Shown: positions 8,352 through 16,569, counted from the first letter of the stretch. The stretch is 64,000 nucleotides of DNA from Bacillus cabrialesii (GCF_004124315.2 NZ_CP096889.1:3951001-4015000), one strand, 5' to 3'. Notes: generated by a model not told the origin, from the sequence alone. Translations and numbers: made by a program.

Positions 8352-10190
8352 TTAGGATAAAGCAAGCAACGCTTCTTTTGTCTGCACTTTGCCGATTTCT
8401 TTCACCGGCGAAAACGCATATTGGTCTGTGTTGGTCACGATCACCGGGGTAATGACGTCATATCCCGCGGCTTTGATTTGTTCCAGATCAAAGGACACGA
8501 GCGGATCGCCCGGTGTAACCTTGTCGCCTTCTTTGACGTGAGCCGTGAACCATTGTCCCTCGAGCTTCACCGTGTCCAGCCCAATGTGTATGAGGATTTC
8601 AGCTCCCTGATCACTCGTAATGCCAATGGCGTGTTTTGTTTTAAAAACAGTGGTAACGCTTCCGCGAACGGGTGAAACGACTTCTCCTTCTTCGGGCTCA
8701 ATGGCAAACCCTTTTCCCATGATCCCGGCAGAAAACACTCCATCATTCACTTCGCTTAATGCTTTTACTTCTCCTTTAATCGGGCTGTGAATGATTTCTC
8801 CGCCGCCTTCATCACTTTTTCCTACAGCCGGCCGCTCGCCGCCGTCAGACGGTACATCCTCGAATCCAATCAAATACGCAGCTGCTGTTCCGGCCGCAAA
8901 AGCAATAACAAGACCGATCATCGCGTAAATAAACGTCGGGCCGATAAAGACAGGGATACTCGGCAGACCCGCATTCCCTCCGACAATATAGGAAGCAACA
9001 CCCGTCATACCGTAAAACGCGCCACCGGCTGCACCGCCAATCAAAGCGGCCGCAAACGGTTTTTTCAAACGCATATTCACACCGTACATCGCGGGTTCTG
9101 TAATCCCCATCAGCGCCGTTATGCTTGTGGTAAGCGCAAGTGATTTAAACTTTTTATTTCTGGAGCGAAGGAAGACGGCAAATGATGCCCCGGCCTGCCC
9201 CATATTCGCCAAAAACATAGCCGGAAGTATATAATCGTGTCCGTTTTGAGCGATGTTGTTGATCATGATCGGCACAAAGGCATAATGCATGCCCGTCATA
9301 ATGATTAAAGAGAACGTTCCCGCAAGCAAAATCATCGCCACAAGCCCTGCATGATCAAATAAATAATTCACGCCAGCAGACAAGTATTCTCCTAAAATAG
9401 CACCAAGCGGACCGACTGTAATCAATGTAAGCGGTACGACAATCAGTAAAGTCAATGTCGGAACCACAATCAATTTGAGAGAGGAGTGTGTGAAACGATC
9501 AATCCACTTTTCCACGTATGAAGCGATCCAAATCGCCAGCAAAATCGGAATGACGGTTGACGAATAAGTAGCAGCGGTTACAGGAAGCCCGATAAAGGAA
9601 ATCGGTTTCCCCGCACCAAGCAGCGCCGTCAAATCCGGATGCAGAATCGACGCCGCAATGGCCGCCGCTACGTATGGATTGCTTCCGAATTTTCTCGCCG
9701 CACTCATCGCAAGCAGGAGCGGCAGAAAGTAGAACGCGCCGTCACCGACAGCCGTCAAAATGACATGGATCTGGCTCTTCTCCGCCATCCAGCCAAACGT
9801 AACCGCTAGCGCGACAAGCCCTTTGATCATCCCCGCTCCCGCAATCGCAGGCAGAATCGGGGTAAACACACCAGAAATCACATCAAAGACCGCACTCAGT
9901 ACATTCTTTTTCTGAGAGGATGAACCAGCGCTCTTTTCATCACTGAGATTGCTGTGCCGCAGCATCGCCTGATACACCTTCGGCACATCGTTCCCGATAA
10001 TAATTTGAAACTGCTCGCCGCTGACATTGGTGCCCATCACCCCCGACAGCTGCTCCAACTGACTGCGATCCGCCTTCGAATTGTCATGAAGATTAAAACG
10101 CAGCCTCGTCATGCAGTGAATCACGCGCTGAACGTTGTCTTCACCGCCTACGAGTTGTAATATGTCCTTCGATAATTTATCATAATCCAT
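8352..10190 (-). CDS. bglP: BglP, PTS beta-glucoside transporter EIIBCA
   Basis: This 612-residue fused phosphotransferase permease imports and phosphorylates beta-glucosides such as salicin and arbutin. The IIB domain is first, with phosphorylated Cys26 in HCMTRLRF. The multi-helix IIC membrane domain spans roughly residues 105-450. The IIA domain is C-terminal, with the active His in EILIHIGLDT. A short Gly/Glu-rich linker (DEGGGEI) joins IIC and IIA. It is the first gene of the bglPH operon behind a RAT/terminator leader. Confidence 0.96.
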   Translation of the reverse strand: MDYDKLSKDILQLVGGEDNVQRVIHCMTRLRFNLHDNSKADRSQLEQLSGVMGTNVSGEQFQIIIGNDVPKVYQAMLRHSNLSDEKSAGSSSQKKNVLSAVFDVISGVFTPILPAIAGAGMIKGLVALAVTFGWMAEKSQIHVILTAVGDGAFYFLPLLLAMSAARKFGSNPYVAAAIAASILHPDLTALLGAGKPISFIGLPVTAATYSSTVIPILLAIWIASYVEKWIDRFTHSSLKLIVVPTLTLLIVVPLTLITVGPLGAILGEYLSAGVNYLFDHAGLVAMILLAGTFSLIIMTGMHYAFVPIMINNIAQNGHDYILPAMFLANMGQAGASFAVFLRSRNKKFKSLALTTSITALMGITEPAMYGVNMRLKKPFAAALIGGAAGGAFYGMTGVASYIVGGNAGLPSIPVFIGPTFIYAMIGLVIAFAAGTAAAYLIGFEDVPSDGGERPAVGKSDEGGGEIIHSPIKGEVKALSEVNDGVFSAGIMGKGFAIEPEEGEVVSPVRGSVTTVFKTKHAIGITSDQGAEILIHIGLDTVKLEGQWFTAHVKEGDKVTPGDPLVSFDLEQIKAAGYDVITPVIVTNTDQYAFSPVKEIGKVQTKEALLALS

Positions 10191-10292
10191 GTGTATACCT
10201 CCTTTTTATGGGGGGACTGCTGGATGAAAGGTGGCCGCCTTTCATCCAGCTTTTTTTGTATCAAACTGCAGCATCACCTCCTACATGAAAAT

Positions 10293-10377
10293 AAAAAAAC
10301 CTAAATGACACAGATTGCGAGAGTCTCCTCCTGCACCTGTACCATTTAGGTTTTGCCTGCTTTCACAGTAACAATCC
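10293..10377 (-). promoter_or_regulatory. LicT ribonucleic antiterminator (RAT) and overlapping terminator of bglPH
   Basis: On the minus strand positions 10377-10348 form a 30-base RAT beginning GGATTGTTACTG and ending GGCAAAACCT, the LicT/SacT-type consensus. Its last bases overlap the upstream arm of a terminator: arms 10343-10354 and 10296-10307 (AAAACCTAAATG / CATTTAGGTTTT), then a T-run. LicT binding to the RAT prevents the terminator from forming when beta-glucosides are present (established mechanism). The licT gene itself is not in the window. Confidence 0.93.
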
Positions 10378-10407
10378 TGACGGGTCGCTGTATTTGTTTG
10401 TAGGTAT

Positions 10408-10444
10408 ACTTTAGCACTAGATTTATGAGATGTCAACGCTTTCA
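10408..10444 (-). promoter_or_regulatory. bglP promoter with CcpA site (cre) over the -35
   Basis: On the minus strand TTGACA (10431-10436) and TAAAGT (10408-10413) are 17 bases apart. The cre-like sequence TGAAAGCGTTGACA (10431-10444) covers the -35 box, so CcpA should block polymerase in glucose. Confidence 0.85.
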
Positions 10445-10574
10445 TTTTTGGTGTTGACTAAGGGAAATTACTTTTTAAGTACTATTTTTGTTTATAGTGA
10501 TAAGGTATTTTGTATATTTTGTTTTTATTTCACTAAAAATTCTCACAAATATAATCTGACTTAATATAAAAAGT
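10440..10574. other. AT-rich spacer upstream of the bglPH promoter
   Basis: Between the bglPH promoter and the terminator of the orphan immunity-like gene I see no open frame with a ribosome site and no clear regulatory palindrome. The stretch is strongly AT-rich. Confidence 0.5.
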
Positions 10575-10609
10575 AAAAAACCTTGAAAGGCAATTTTGCC
10601 GATCAAGGT
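10575..10609 (-). terminator. Terminator of the orphan immunity-like gene
   Basis: On the minus strand ACCTTGA and TCAAGGT arms are followed by a T-run. The arms and much of the loop resemble the terminator at 11125-11160, which suggests that the two immunity cassettes share an ancestral tail. Confidence 0.8.
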
Positions 10610-10616
10610 ACATGTT

Positions 10617-10955
10617 TTATTTTTGACTATCCCTTTTCCATATACTTTCTCCGTCAGTTAAAAAAACTGCACTTGGCGGATCATCATAAAGTGAAATTTC
10701 AACTAATGAACCTTTCTTTTGTATTAACCAATTATATAAACTACTTTCTTCACTAATAGGATGAGCTAAAATATCATTTACTTGAAATGTAACTGCATAA
10801 TATTTGATAAAATTCACATCATCGTCATCCAACCCATTGTCTGTTTCAAAGAGTGTGTCTGGTTCACCAATAATCTTTAATCCACTATCCCACTCTATTA
10901 TCAAGTCACTATCTTTATACTCTTTTAACGCTTTTATTAAAGGATCATATTCCAT
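10617..10955 (-). CDS. Orphan immunity-like protein downstream of the LXG island
   Basis: This acidic 112-residue soluble protein starts MEYDPLIKAL. I do not recognise its family. The start at 10955 is set by a strong GAGGAGGA site five bases upstream. The frame remains open into upstream sequence that is a fragment of the LXG toxin gene (in frame, IDEYKKVLKQTQHAISS), so an automatic call may wrongly give a 150-residue fusion starting at 11069. Its position behind a toxin-gene fragment, with its own terminator, is the usual setting for an orphan immunity gene of a polymorphic toxin. Function is inferred from context only. Asp/Glu-rich stretches (NGLDDDDVNF) fit proteins that neutralise basic nucleases. 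Confidence 0.7.
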   Translation of the reverse strand: MEYDPLIKALKEYKDSDLIIEWDSGLKIIGEPDTLFETDNGLDDDDVNFIKYYAVTFQVNDILAHPISEESSLYNWLIQKKGSLVEISLYDDPPSAVFLTDGESIWKRDSQK

Positions 10956-10970
10956 GTATATCCTCCTCAA

Positions 10971-11095
10971 GAGAAAAGCCTCTGCAATCATGCCGTGAGA
11001 GTCAGATTCTACAGAGGAAATCGCATGCTGTGTTTGTTTTAGTACTTTTTTGTATTCGTCGATAAACATGCCAAAGAAAAGGAGAAAGGGTTTAT
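10971..11095 (-). repeat. Duplicated fragment of the LXG toxin gene (copy 1)
   Basis: About 125 bases match 12934-13058 inside the LXG gene with roughly nine mismatches. The fragment encodes the LXG-domain segment around KPFLLFFGMFIDEYKK to MIAEAFL and ends abruptly next to the ribosome site of the orphan immunity-like gene. It is in the same orientation and frame as its parent, as expected from tandem duplication or recombination among LXG loci. Confidence 0.9.
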
Positions 11096-11124
11096 GAATT
11101 AGCTTTATAAAAGATTATTTTTAT

Positions 11125-11160
11125 TAAAAAACCTTGAAAGGCATATAGCCAGTCAAGGTA
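11125..11160 (-). terminator. Terminator of the LXG toxin/immunity operon
   Basis: ACCTTGA (11153-11159 on the minus strand) pairs with TCAAGGT (11131-11137), followed by a T-run. It lies about 110 bases after the stop of the immunity gene and is near-identical in its arms to the terminator at 10575-10609. Confidence 0.75.
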
Positions 11161-11268
11161 TGATAACAATAACATTATATTTAGAAGTATCAACTACTTC
11201 ACCTACTGATTTATCTGAGAGAATATCATAATTGTTTTATATATTCTTTCTAATAAAATAAGGCTATT

Positions 11269-11586
11269 TTAAAGTAACTCCACTCCAACTTGTTTGCAAA
11301 ATTTAACTTTAAGTCTCTCTTCTTGACCCACATTCATTACCATAACTTTGTCATCTTTTTTTATACTTGTTACATTATTAAAATCACCTGTAAATACTAT
11401 AGAATCATTAAATGTAATACTTAGACTACTCGTTTGCTTATATACATCTAAAGTTAAAATCACCTTGAAATTTTGGTCATCTTTGTAAGTATAAATTAAT
11501 TCTCCATCATCTATATTGCCTGTTATACTCACCGGCTCACTTTGAAAAAGTTCTAATAGATCATATTCATCATACTTTATAAACAT
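11269..11586 (-). CDS. Putative cognate immunity protein of the LXG toxin
   Basis: This 105-residue, probably all-beta soluble protein begins MFIKYDEYDLLELF. It starts 21 bases after the toxin stop codon behind AAAGGATG and so is in the toxin operon. Small acidic proteins in this place neutralise the toxin domain of the LXG protein (established for YxiD/YxxD and YobL/YobK pairs). This sequence does not look like the SUKH-type immunity protein I recall for YxxD, so the pair may differ from that of strain 168. Family unassigned. Confidence 0.7.
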   Translation of the reverse strand: MFIKYDEYDLLELFQSEPVSITGNIDDGELIYTYKDDQNFKVILTLDVYKQTSSLSITFNDSIVFTGDFNNVTSIKKDDKVMVMNVGQEERLKVKFCKQVGVELL

Positions 11587-11607
11587 TTGTATTCATCCTT
11601 TTATTAA

Positions 11608-13236
11608 TTATTTCGGTATAACTGTGATAACATCGCCTGCTTCATTTATTATTACTTTGACATCCAGTGTTTCATGAACAAACGTTCCGCTTCTATTACC
11701 AGGTATCTTTTTCGTATTCATTATAGCGTCTTCAATAACTGAAGGTGAAATATTTCTTGGGTCAACATATTTTTTGATAAAATCACTAAATTCTTTTGTT
11801 TGTGGTTTATATCCTATTTCTTCAGCTTTTTTAATTGCTCTACTTGTTAAAGTAGCTTTTACTTCAGGAATATCAGGTGCCATTCTTTCCAAAGCATGCT
11901 GAGAATACTTTCTTCCATTTATTTCTCCTCCGCCTTTTGACATGTTCCAACCAATTTCACCCGTACCCTTAGAAGCAACTTTATTAACTTCACCCTTAAT
12001 TTCCTTCTCCGTAACATGTTTAGCCACATCTGTGACAACACGCTTCCCGCCTCGGACCGCCAATTTTTTAATAGCGCCCTGAGGACTTACCCACTCAATA
12101 AATTCATATTGGGTTCCGGCAAGAAATGAATCCAGTGACTTAGCTCCGCCTACTTTATCCTCTGGTATGTAAGACACTTCTTCTAGCCGCTTTTTCCCTC
12201 CAGCGTAGAATTCTCTTACGATTTGGCCGTTTTCATATACATAATATTTGCCGCCGACGTAGTCCATGCTTGCAGTATCACTTTCTAGCTCGTCAATCAC
12301 TTGAATCGTATCTATCTTTTTTAATCCTTTATGATTATACAGTTTATCATTTATCACCCGTATGTCTCCATAGACTTTCGGGTGAGCTGCTGCTTCTTTC
12401 TGCAGAACTGTTACGTTACTGTCATCAGCATGAATCTCGCGCTCGATCCTCTGTTGTTTGCCATCCTTCACCACGGTATCAACGTTGGACTGCTTATGTT
12501 TCTCTAGCTTCTTCAACATCATCTCCATCGGTGAATCATCCGCCTGCTTCATTTGCGGGTTAATGGCGCCCAAGGTTTGGTTGATGTTTTCTTCTTCCTT
12601 TGATTTCAGGATGGAGCCGCTTTTGTAGCCTGTGATTTCAATTTTTGGCCCGGTGTACATCGTTTCGAGCTGATCAATGTATTTTTTCATCGTTTGAAAA
12701 TCTGATTTTGCTGTTTCTAGTGCTTGGGTTTGCTGGCCGTCAAATTGAAAGAGCTTATTCAGGGTGTCTGAAATCAGTCGCTCAGCCTGTTCTGTTTCCA
12801 TCCGGAAAAAGGAGTCATTGACTGTCGGCAGGCTGACGATGTGGCCGATGGCTGATGTCTGGCGATTGACTGCGTCAGTGAGCTGCTCTGTCACTTCTCG
12901 TGCATGCTTGACCCCGTGTCTTGCGTCGTGTGAGAGAAAAGCCTCTGCGATCATGCCGTGGGAATCAGATTCTACAGAGGAAATCGCATGCTGTGTTTGT
13001 TTCAGCACTTTTTTGTATTCATCGATAAACATGCCAAAGAAAAGGAGAAAAGGCTTGTGGCACTCCTCGTAGAAGGTCCGGATGGCATCTCCTCCTTTTC
13101 CTTTTAGCGCGTCCTTCATGCTTGCCAGGTGCTCAACGCTTTTTTCCAGCTTCTCCAGCTGCTGTTTTTGCTTGTCCAGTTTCTCAATCGTATGCTGAAT
13201 GCCCTCGTGAAGAGCGTGGACATCTAATGTTTTCAA
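11608..13236 (-). CDS. yxiD: LXG-domain polymorphic toxin (YxiD-like), type VII secretion substrate
   Basis: This 542-residue protein has an N-terminal alpha-helical LXG domain (about residues 1-210, coiled-coil LDKQKQQLEKLEKSVEHL near the start) that targets it to the Esx/Yuk type VII secretion system. A linker of about 200 residues follows, and a C-terminal toxin domain of about 110 residues begins near GEINGRKYSQHALERMAP. That C-terminal block, ending DVITVIPK, resembles the RNase-type tips I recall from B. subtilis LXG proteins such as YobL; that resemblance is from memory. It is third in the operon yxiB-yxiC-toxin-immunity. A stretch of its 5' part is duplicated downstream at 10971-11095. 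The LXG class is secure; toxin chemistry is likely but not shown. Confidence 0.87.
   Translation of the reverse strand: MKTLDVHALHEGIQHTIEKLDKQKQQLEKLEKSVEHLASMKDALKGKGGDAIRTFYEECHKPFLLFFGMFIDEYKKVLKQTQHAISSVESDSHGMIAEAFLSHDARHGVKHAREVTEQLTDAVNRQTSAIGHIVSLPTVNDSFFRMETEQAERLISDTLNKLFQFDGQQTQALETAKSDFQTMKKYIDQLETMYTGPKIEITGYKSGSILKSKEEENINQTLGAINPQMKQADDSPMEMMLKKLEKHKQSNVDTVVKDGKQQRIEREIHADDSNVTVLQKEAAAHPKVYGDIRVINDKLYNHKGLKKIDTIQVIDELESDTASMDYVGGKYYVYENGQIVREFYAGGKKRLEEVSYIPEDKVGGAKSLDSFLAGTQYEFIEWVSPQGAIKKLAVRGGKRVVTDVAKHVTEKEIKGEVNKVASKGTGEIGWNMSKGGGEINGRKYSQHALERMAPDIPEVKATLTSRAIKKAEEIGYKPQTKEFSDFIKKYVDPRNISPSVIEDAIMNTKKIPGNRSGTFVHETLDVKVIINEAGDVITVIPK
12934..13058 (-). repeat. Parent copy of the duplicated LXG segment (copy 2)
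   Basis: This segment inside the LXG domain is the partner of 10971-11095, about 93 percent identical by eye. The two copies are 1963 bases apart in direct orientation, so recombination between them could delete the toxin tail and its immunity gene and leave a toxin head joined to the orphan cassette. Confidence 0.9.
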
Positions 13237-13255
13237 TCCCTTGTCCTCCCGCGCT

Positions 13256-13525
13256 TTATTTCATGGAAGATGATATGTTTTCGTCCGTTTCCTTCATGGC
13301 GTTTACCGCGCTTTCCGTTTGTGCGATATGCTTGGCCAGAACGGACGCATATGCTTCAGTGAGTTCTTTGATGTCCTCATTTAATTGCTCGATGGACTTT
13401 ACAACGTTTAAATGATTTCTGCCTGAGAGATGGCCGGGCACGGAGGACTTGAGTTCAGCTGAATTCTTGAGCTGTGAGAGCCCTTGCTTCACTGTGCCAT
13501 AGACCATTTTAATTTCCTGTGCCAT
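13256..13525 (-). CDS. yxiC: YxiC, small helical LXG-associated protein
   Basis: This 89-residue all-helical protein (DUF5344 type) has repeated heptad-like stretches such as IEQLNEDIKELTEAYASVL. Such WXG100-like partners are encoded directly before LXG toxins and are thought to pair with the LXG domain for type VII export. It lies 19 bases upstream of the LXG gene and 11 bases downstream of yxiB. Confidence 0.85.
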   Translation of the reverse strand: MAQEIKMVYGTVKQGLSQLKNSAELKSSVPGHLSGRNHLNVVKSIEQLNEDIKELTEAYASVLAKHIAQTESAVNAMKETDENISSSMK

Positions 13526-13536
13526 TTGTGCTCACC

Positions 13537-13902
13537 TCACTTTTTATGTTTTTCCTTCTCTATTTCATGCTCTATTCTCGTGATTTGGCGTCTGATGGAA
13601 TATATTTCGCCCTCTAATGAGTCGATTTTTCCTTCGATGCTTTCGATGATTCCGCTGACTTGATCGTTTTTGATTTGCTGATATGCTTTGTTCATTCCTT
13701 CACGAATATCTTCAAACCTCTCAGCATGTGTTCCTCTCCATGCCTCCCGGTTAAGATGAGGCCGGTGAATGAGATGCTGGGCCTCGGAAAATTCATGTTT
13801 GATTTGCCTGATTTCGTGCAGCACTCGTTTTAACTGATGGATTTGTTCCTGCTTTTCATGTAAGTTGGCTTTTACCGAATGTAACAACATTTCACTATGC
13901 AT
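13537..13902 (-). CDS. yxiB: YxiB, helical LXG-associated protein
   Basis: This 121-residue coiled-coil protein (DUF5082 type) has a first half with HEKQEQIHQLKRVLHEI and a second half with GKIDSLEGEIYSIRRQI. The frame is open to 13965, but Met 13902 (MHSEMLLHS) follows a GAGGTG site and gives the normal family length. It is first in the LXG operon and is the likely second partner of the toxin LXG domain. The C-terminus is Lys-rich. Confidence 0.83.
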   Translation of the reverse strand: MHSEMLLHSVKANLHEKQEQIHQLKRVLHEIRQIKHEFSEAQHLIHRPHLNREAWRGTHAERFEDIREGMNKAYQQIKNDQVSGIIESIEGKIDSLEGEIYSIRRQITRIEHEIEKEKHKK

Positions 13903-14175
13903 GCCGTAACACCTCGTGTTTCTATCTAAACTGTGTAAATTCTTTACAATACAGACTATTTTCATATTACATGATGGGTCATATTGGATAAATAGGTAAA
14001 AGGGTCTGTCTTAAGGAGAGTTGTCCTGGTTCTAAATTGCTAAAATTCGATTTATATGATTTTATAAGGGGGGGATGATGATCATAAAGAGGGTCTTTTT
14101 GTTTAGGTCTTTAACCTCATTTCCACTTCTATTTTTTCTCCCTCTTAACCGTTACTAATAGTCAACAAAGATCAT

Positions 14176-14200
14176 AAAAAACGCCTTCTCTCGAAGGCGC
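14176..14200 (-). terminator. Terminator of yxiA
   Basis: On the minus strand GCGCCTTC and GAAGGCG arms with a GAGA loop are followed by TTTTTT. The interval 13903-14175 holds the yxiB upstream region; I found no further gene in it. Confidence 0.88.
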
Positions 14201-14209
14201 TTCTCCATC

Positions 14210-15637
14210 TTATTTAGATCCCCAAACAGCCTCACCGCTGCCATTCAACACACTAAACGTCATCACGTTCTTCTCTCTCACTGAATCCCACTGCTGTAAA
14301 AACACTCCGCTATACTTCTTGCCGGCTAACGTAAGTTCATCTGTACTTTTTCCGGTTTTCTTCCATGTTCCAGTCATTTCCCCGGAAATGGTATGGTTTT
14401 TGTTGAGCTGGATGTTGATGGTTTTTTTGATGTCGGCTGAAATGTCTTTTCCGTGCTGGATGAGTTTGTATGTTCCTGTGATGTCTTTTTGTTTTACTTC
14501 TTTCAGTGTTTCTCCTGCGTAACGATATGGCGCTGTTACCGGCCAGCCGTCTTTGTTCATGAACATTTGGTGGACTCTGACTTCGTGTTCTTCACCTCTG
14601 CTCGGGAAGCGGGTGTGGAAGATTAAATAGGAGCGTCCGGTTTTTTCGTCATAGTATGCTGAGTTGTGTCCTGGTGAGACGTAGCCGGGTCCTTTTTCGT
14701 TTTCTGATTCAAATGAATAGCTGCCCATGAGTTTGACGCCGTATGGTTCGATGGATCGGTCGTCAAAGAATGTGCCTTCTTTGCCGCGGACGTCAAGCAT
14801 CGGGTTGCCTTCTGCGTCATAGTAAGGACCGTCCGGTTTCTTGGAGCGGGCGACACGGATGTTGTAGCCCCCTGTTGCATCGAGACCGCCATATGACAGG
14901 TATAAGTAGTAGTATTGGGTGTCTGGATTGTAGAGAACATACGGGCCTTCGATTCTGCTGTGGTTGCCGCCGAGCAGTTTTTTGCCGTATCCCTGCCCAG
15001 GAAGCGGGAAGCCTGTTTTCGGATTCATTTCAAGAATGAAAATGCCGCCTGAGTATGATCCGTACACCATCCACAGCTTGCCGTCTTTATCAAAGAAGGT
15101 ATGCGGGTCTACAACATTCGGATGTTTGGTTGCGTCATACGGTGTTCCATCGCTGCTTGTGCCTTCCATTCCTGATTTTAAAAAGATGCCTTTGTTTTTG
15201 TACGGGCCTTCAATGTTGTCAGCGACGGCGACACCCATGGCGGATCTTGGCGAATCGCCGCGGCAGGCGTTGTAGTACATATAATACTTGCCGTCCGCCA
15301 GCTGCGTGACATCAGCCGCCCAAAGGGTATCGGATTGCGCCCATTCGAAGGTATCTTTTAATTCTTCGTAGACATTGGGAATCAGAGGATTGTCGCTGCT
15401 TACACTGGTGGTTAGCTGCTGCCATTGCATGAGGTCATTTGTTTTAGCTGAAGCGAGGTGAGATCCAAAAACATAAAAGGTGCCATTTGTTTCAATGATG
15501 GAAGGGTCATGGACGCTGACTTCTTTAAATACTGGTTTTTCTGGTTTTTCTGCCTTTTGTGCATAGACGGAGTTTGGCAGGGTGAAGGCCATGATAAGGG
15601 CTGCAAGAAAACATACACGGAACAATCGGTTGAACAT
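14210..15637 (-). CDS. yxiA: YxiA, extracellular endo-1,5-alpha-L-arabinanase (GH43)
   Basis: This secreted enzyme cuts the alpha-1,5 backbone of arabinan (established for B. subtilis YxiA, also called Abn2/AbnB). A signal peptide occupies about residues 1-27, with a likely cut after VYA. The five-bladed GH43 domain begins with VHDPSIIETNGTFYVFGSH, which contains the catalytic-base Asp. A further Asp in HPNVVDPHTFFDKDG and Glu in RIEGPYV fill the other expected positions. A C-terminal beta domain of about 100 residues carries the Lys/Thr-rich TGTYKLIQHGK segment. Length 475 is slightly above the usual 469 as I recall. A cre element lies just upstream. Confidence 0.93.
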   Translation of the reverse strand: MFNRLFRVCFLAALIMAFTLPNSVYAQKAEKPEKPVFKEVSVHDPSIIETNGTFYVFGSHLASAKTNDLMQWQQLTTSVSSDNPLIPNVYEELKDTFEWAQSDTLWAADVTQLADGKYYMYYNACRGDSPRSAMGVAVADNIEGPYKNKGIFLKSGMEGTSSDGTPYDATKHPNVVDPHTFFDKDGKLWMVYGSYSGGIFILEMNPKTGFPLPGQGYGKKLLGGNHSRIEGPYVLYNPDTQYYYLYLSYGGLDATGGYNIRVARSKKPDGPYYDAEGNPMLDVRGKEGTFFDDRSIEPYGVKLMGSYSFESENEKGPGYVSPGHNSAYYDEKTGRSYLIFHTRFPSRGEEHEVRVHQMFMNKDGWPVTAPYRYAGETLKEVKQKDITGTYKLIQHGKDISADIKKTINIQLNKNHTISGEMTGTWKKTGKSTDELTLAGKKYSGVFLQQWDSVREKNVMTFSVLNGSGEAVWGSK

Positions 15638-15669
15638 CTAAACAATTCGCCTCACTTTTTAATTAAATT

Positions 15670-15684
15670 TTTAAGCGCTTACAT
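15670..15684 (-). promoter_or_regulatory. cre (CcpA-binding) element upstream of yxiA
   Basis: On the minus strand ATGTAAGCGCTTAAA fits the catabolite-responsive consensus, with the AAGCGCTT core palindrome. It lies about 33 bases before the yxiA start and implies glucose repression of arabinan degradation. Confidence 0.75.
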
Positions 15685-15708
15685 TTTCTATGAAGAAACA
15701 CCGGCCCG

Positions 15709-16203
15709 CTATGAAGGCCGGATGTTTTCATATTCAAACGGATAGGTGATTCCCCACTGTTCCCTTACATTGTCCATGATACTCATGACAGCCAGGGAGA
15801 GACTGATGGTCTGGCTGTCTGTTTGGTGCAGGACTGCTGCTTGCATGTCCTCTACTTCATAGTTCAACCCTTTTGCCGTTTCTCCTTCTTTCATCATCTC
15901 TGTTTTTCCATTTGCGTACGTAATGAACGCTTTGTCCGGCCTTGTGAAATCTAACACTGTGATAAATCCATTTTCTCCGGCAACCACGCCTCCTTTTGGC
16001 ATTTTCGCCCTCATTTTCAGCGATATGACAGCTATTTCATTGTCGGCGTTTTTTAAGATGATGCCTGACTGCTCGTCAACACCGGTGTCAGCCGGCTTGG
16101 CCGTGCTGAGGATCTCATTCGGCTGGCTCGTGAGAAAATACCTTACGAACGCAAGCGTATAGGCTCCCGTGTCTAAGAGTGCGCCGCCAGCCACCCCGGA
16201 ACT
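15709..16203 (-). pseudogene. C-terminal fragment of a Gfo/Idh/MocA-type oxidoreductase
   Basis: About 165 codons read SGVAGGALLDTGAYTLAFVR and on to a normal stop at 15709. AGGALLDTGAY is the start of the second domain of Gfo/Idh/MocA dehydrogenases. The whole NAD-binding N-terminal half is missing. Upstream of about 16203 the frame continues only as antisense of the hutM fragment, so no start codon or ribosome site remains. It meets the hutM remnant tail to tail inside a deletion junction and should be inactive. Confidence 0.8.
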
Positions 16204-16569
16204 GTCTATGTCGTGATGGTAGCGATTGCCGGATTTGCCGGAGTCGTGGTCTGGATGAGCATCGCGCTGTCCCAGCTCTTGTTTCGAAAGAGATTTATTA
16301 AAAAAGGGGGGAATATAAAAGATCTGACATGTCGCACGCCGCTTTATCCTCTGATGCCCATAGCCGCTCATTTACTATGCTCAGCTTCTTGTATCGGCGT
16401 TGCTTTTGACCCCAATCAAAGAATCGCGCTTTTCTGCGGAATACCTTGTATCATTCTTTGCTATCTCATCTTCTATTTCAAGAGAAAGATGATGAAATCA
16501 AAAAAATCGGCCAAGAGGAATATCAGATCGATCATATCCTTTAATGAAAAAAGCACACCCCGCTCATGA
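16190..16569 (+). pseudogene. hutM: 3' remnant of hutM (histidine permease)
   Basis: About 125 codons from PGTVYVVMVAIAGFAG onward match the last membrane segments of an AAT-family amino-acid permease. VVVWMSIALSQLLFRKRF, RTPLYPLMP and FDPNQRIALFCGIPC are typical. In strain 168, from memory, hutM is the last gene of the hutPHUIGM operon and lies just before pdp in the opposite direction, exactly the place and strand seen here. No start codon, ribosome site or other hut gene remains, so the strain should be unable to use histidine by this route. The frame runs into the pdp terminator stem, which suggests that the natural C-terminus is also altered or unusually placed. Confidence 0.8.

Noticed and set aside
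10617..11069. A 150-residue protein beginning MFIDEYKKV
   Set aside because: The first 38 residues are a duplicated piece of the LXG gene that happens to be in frame; the strong ribosome site is at 10961-10968 for Met 10955.
13903..14175. Possible small gene between yxiB and yxiA
   Set aside because: Short frames lack ribosome sites; the GGGGGGG at about 14069 is not followed by a supported open frame.
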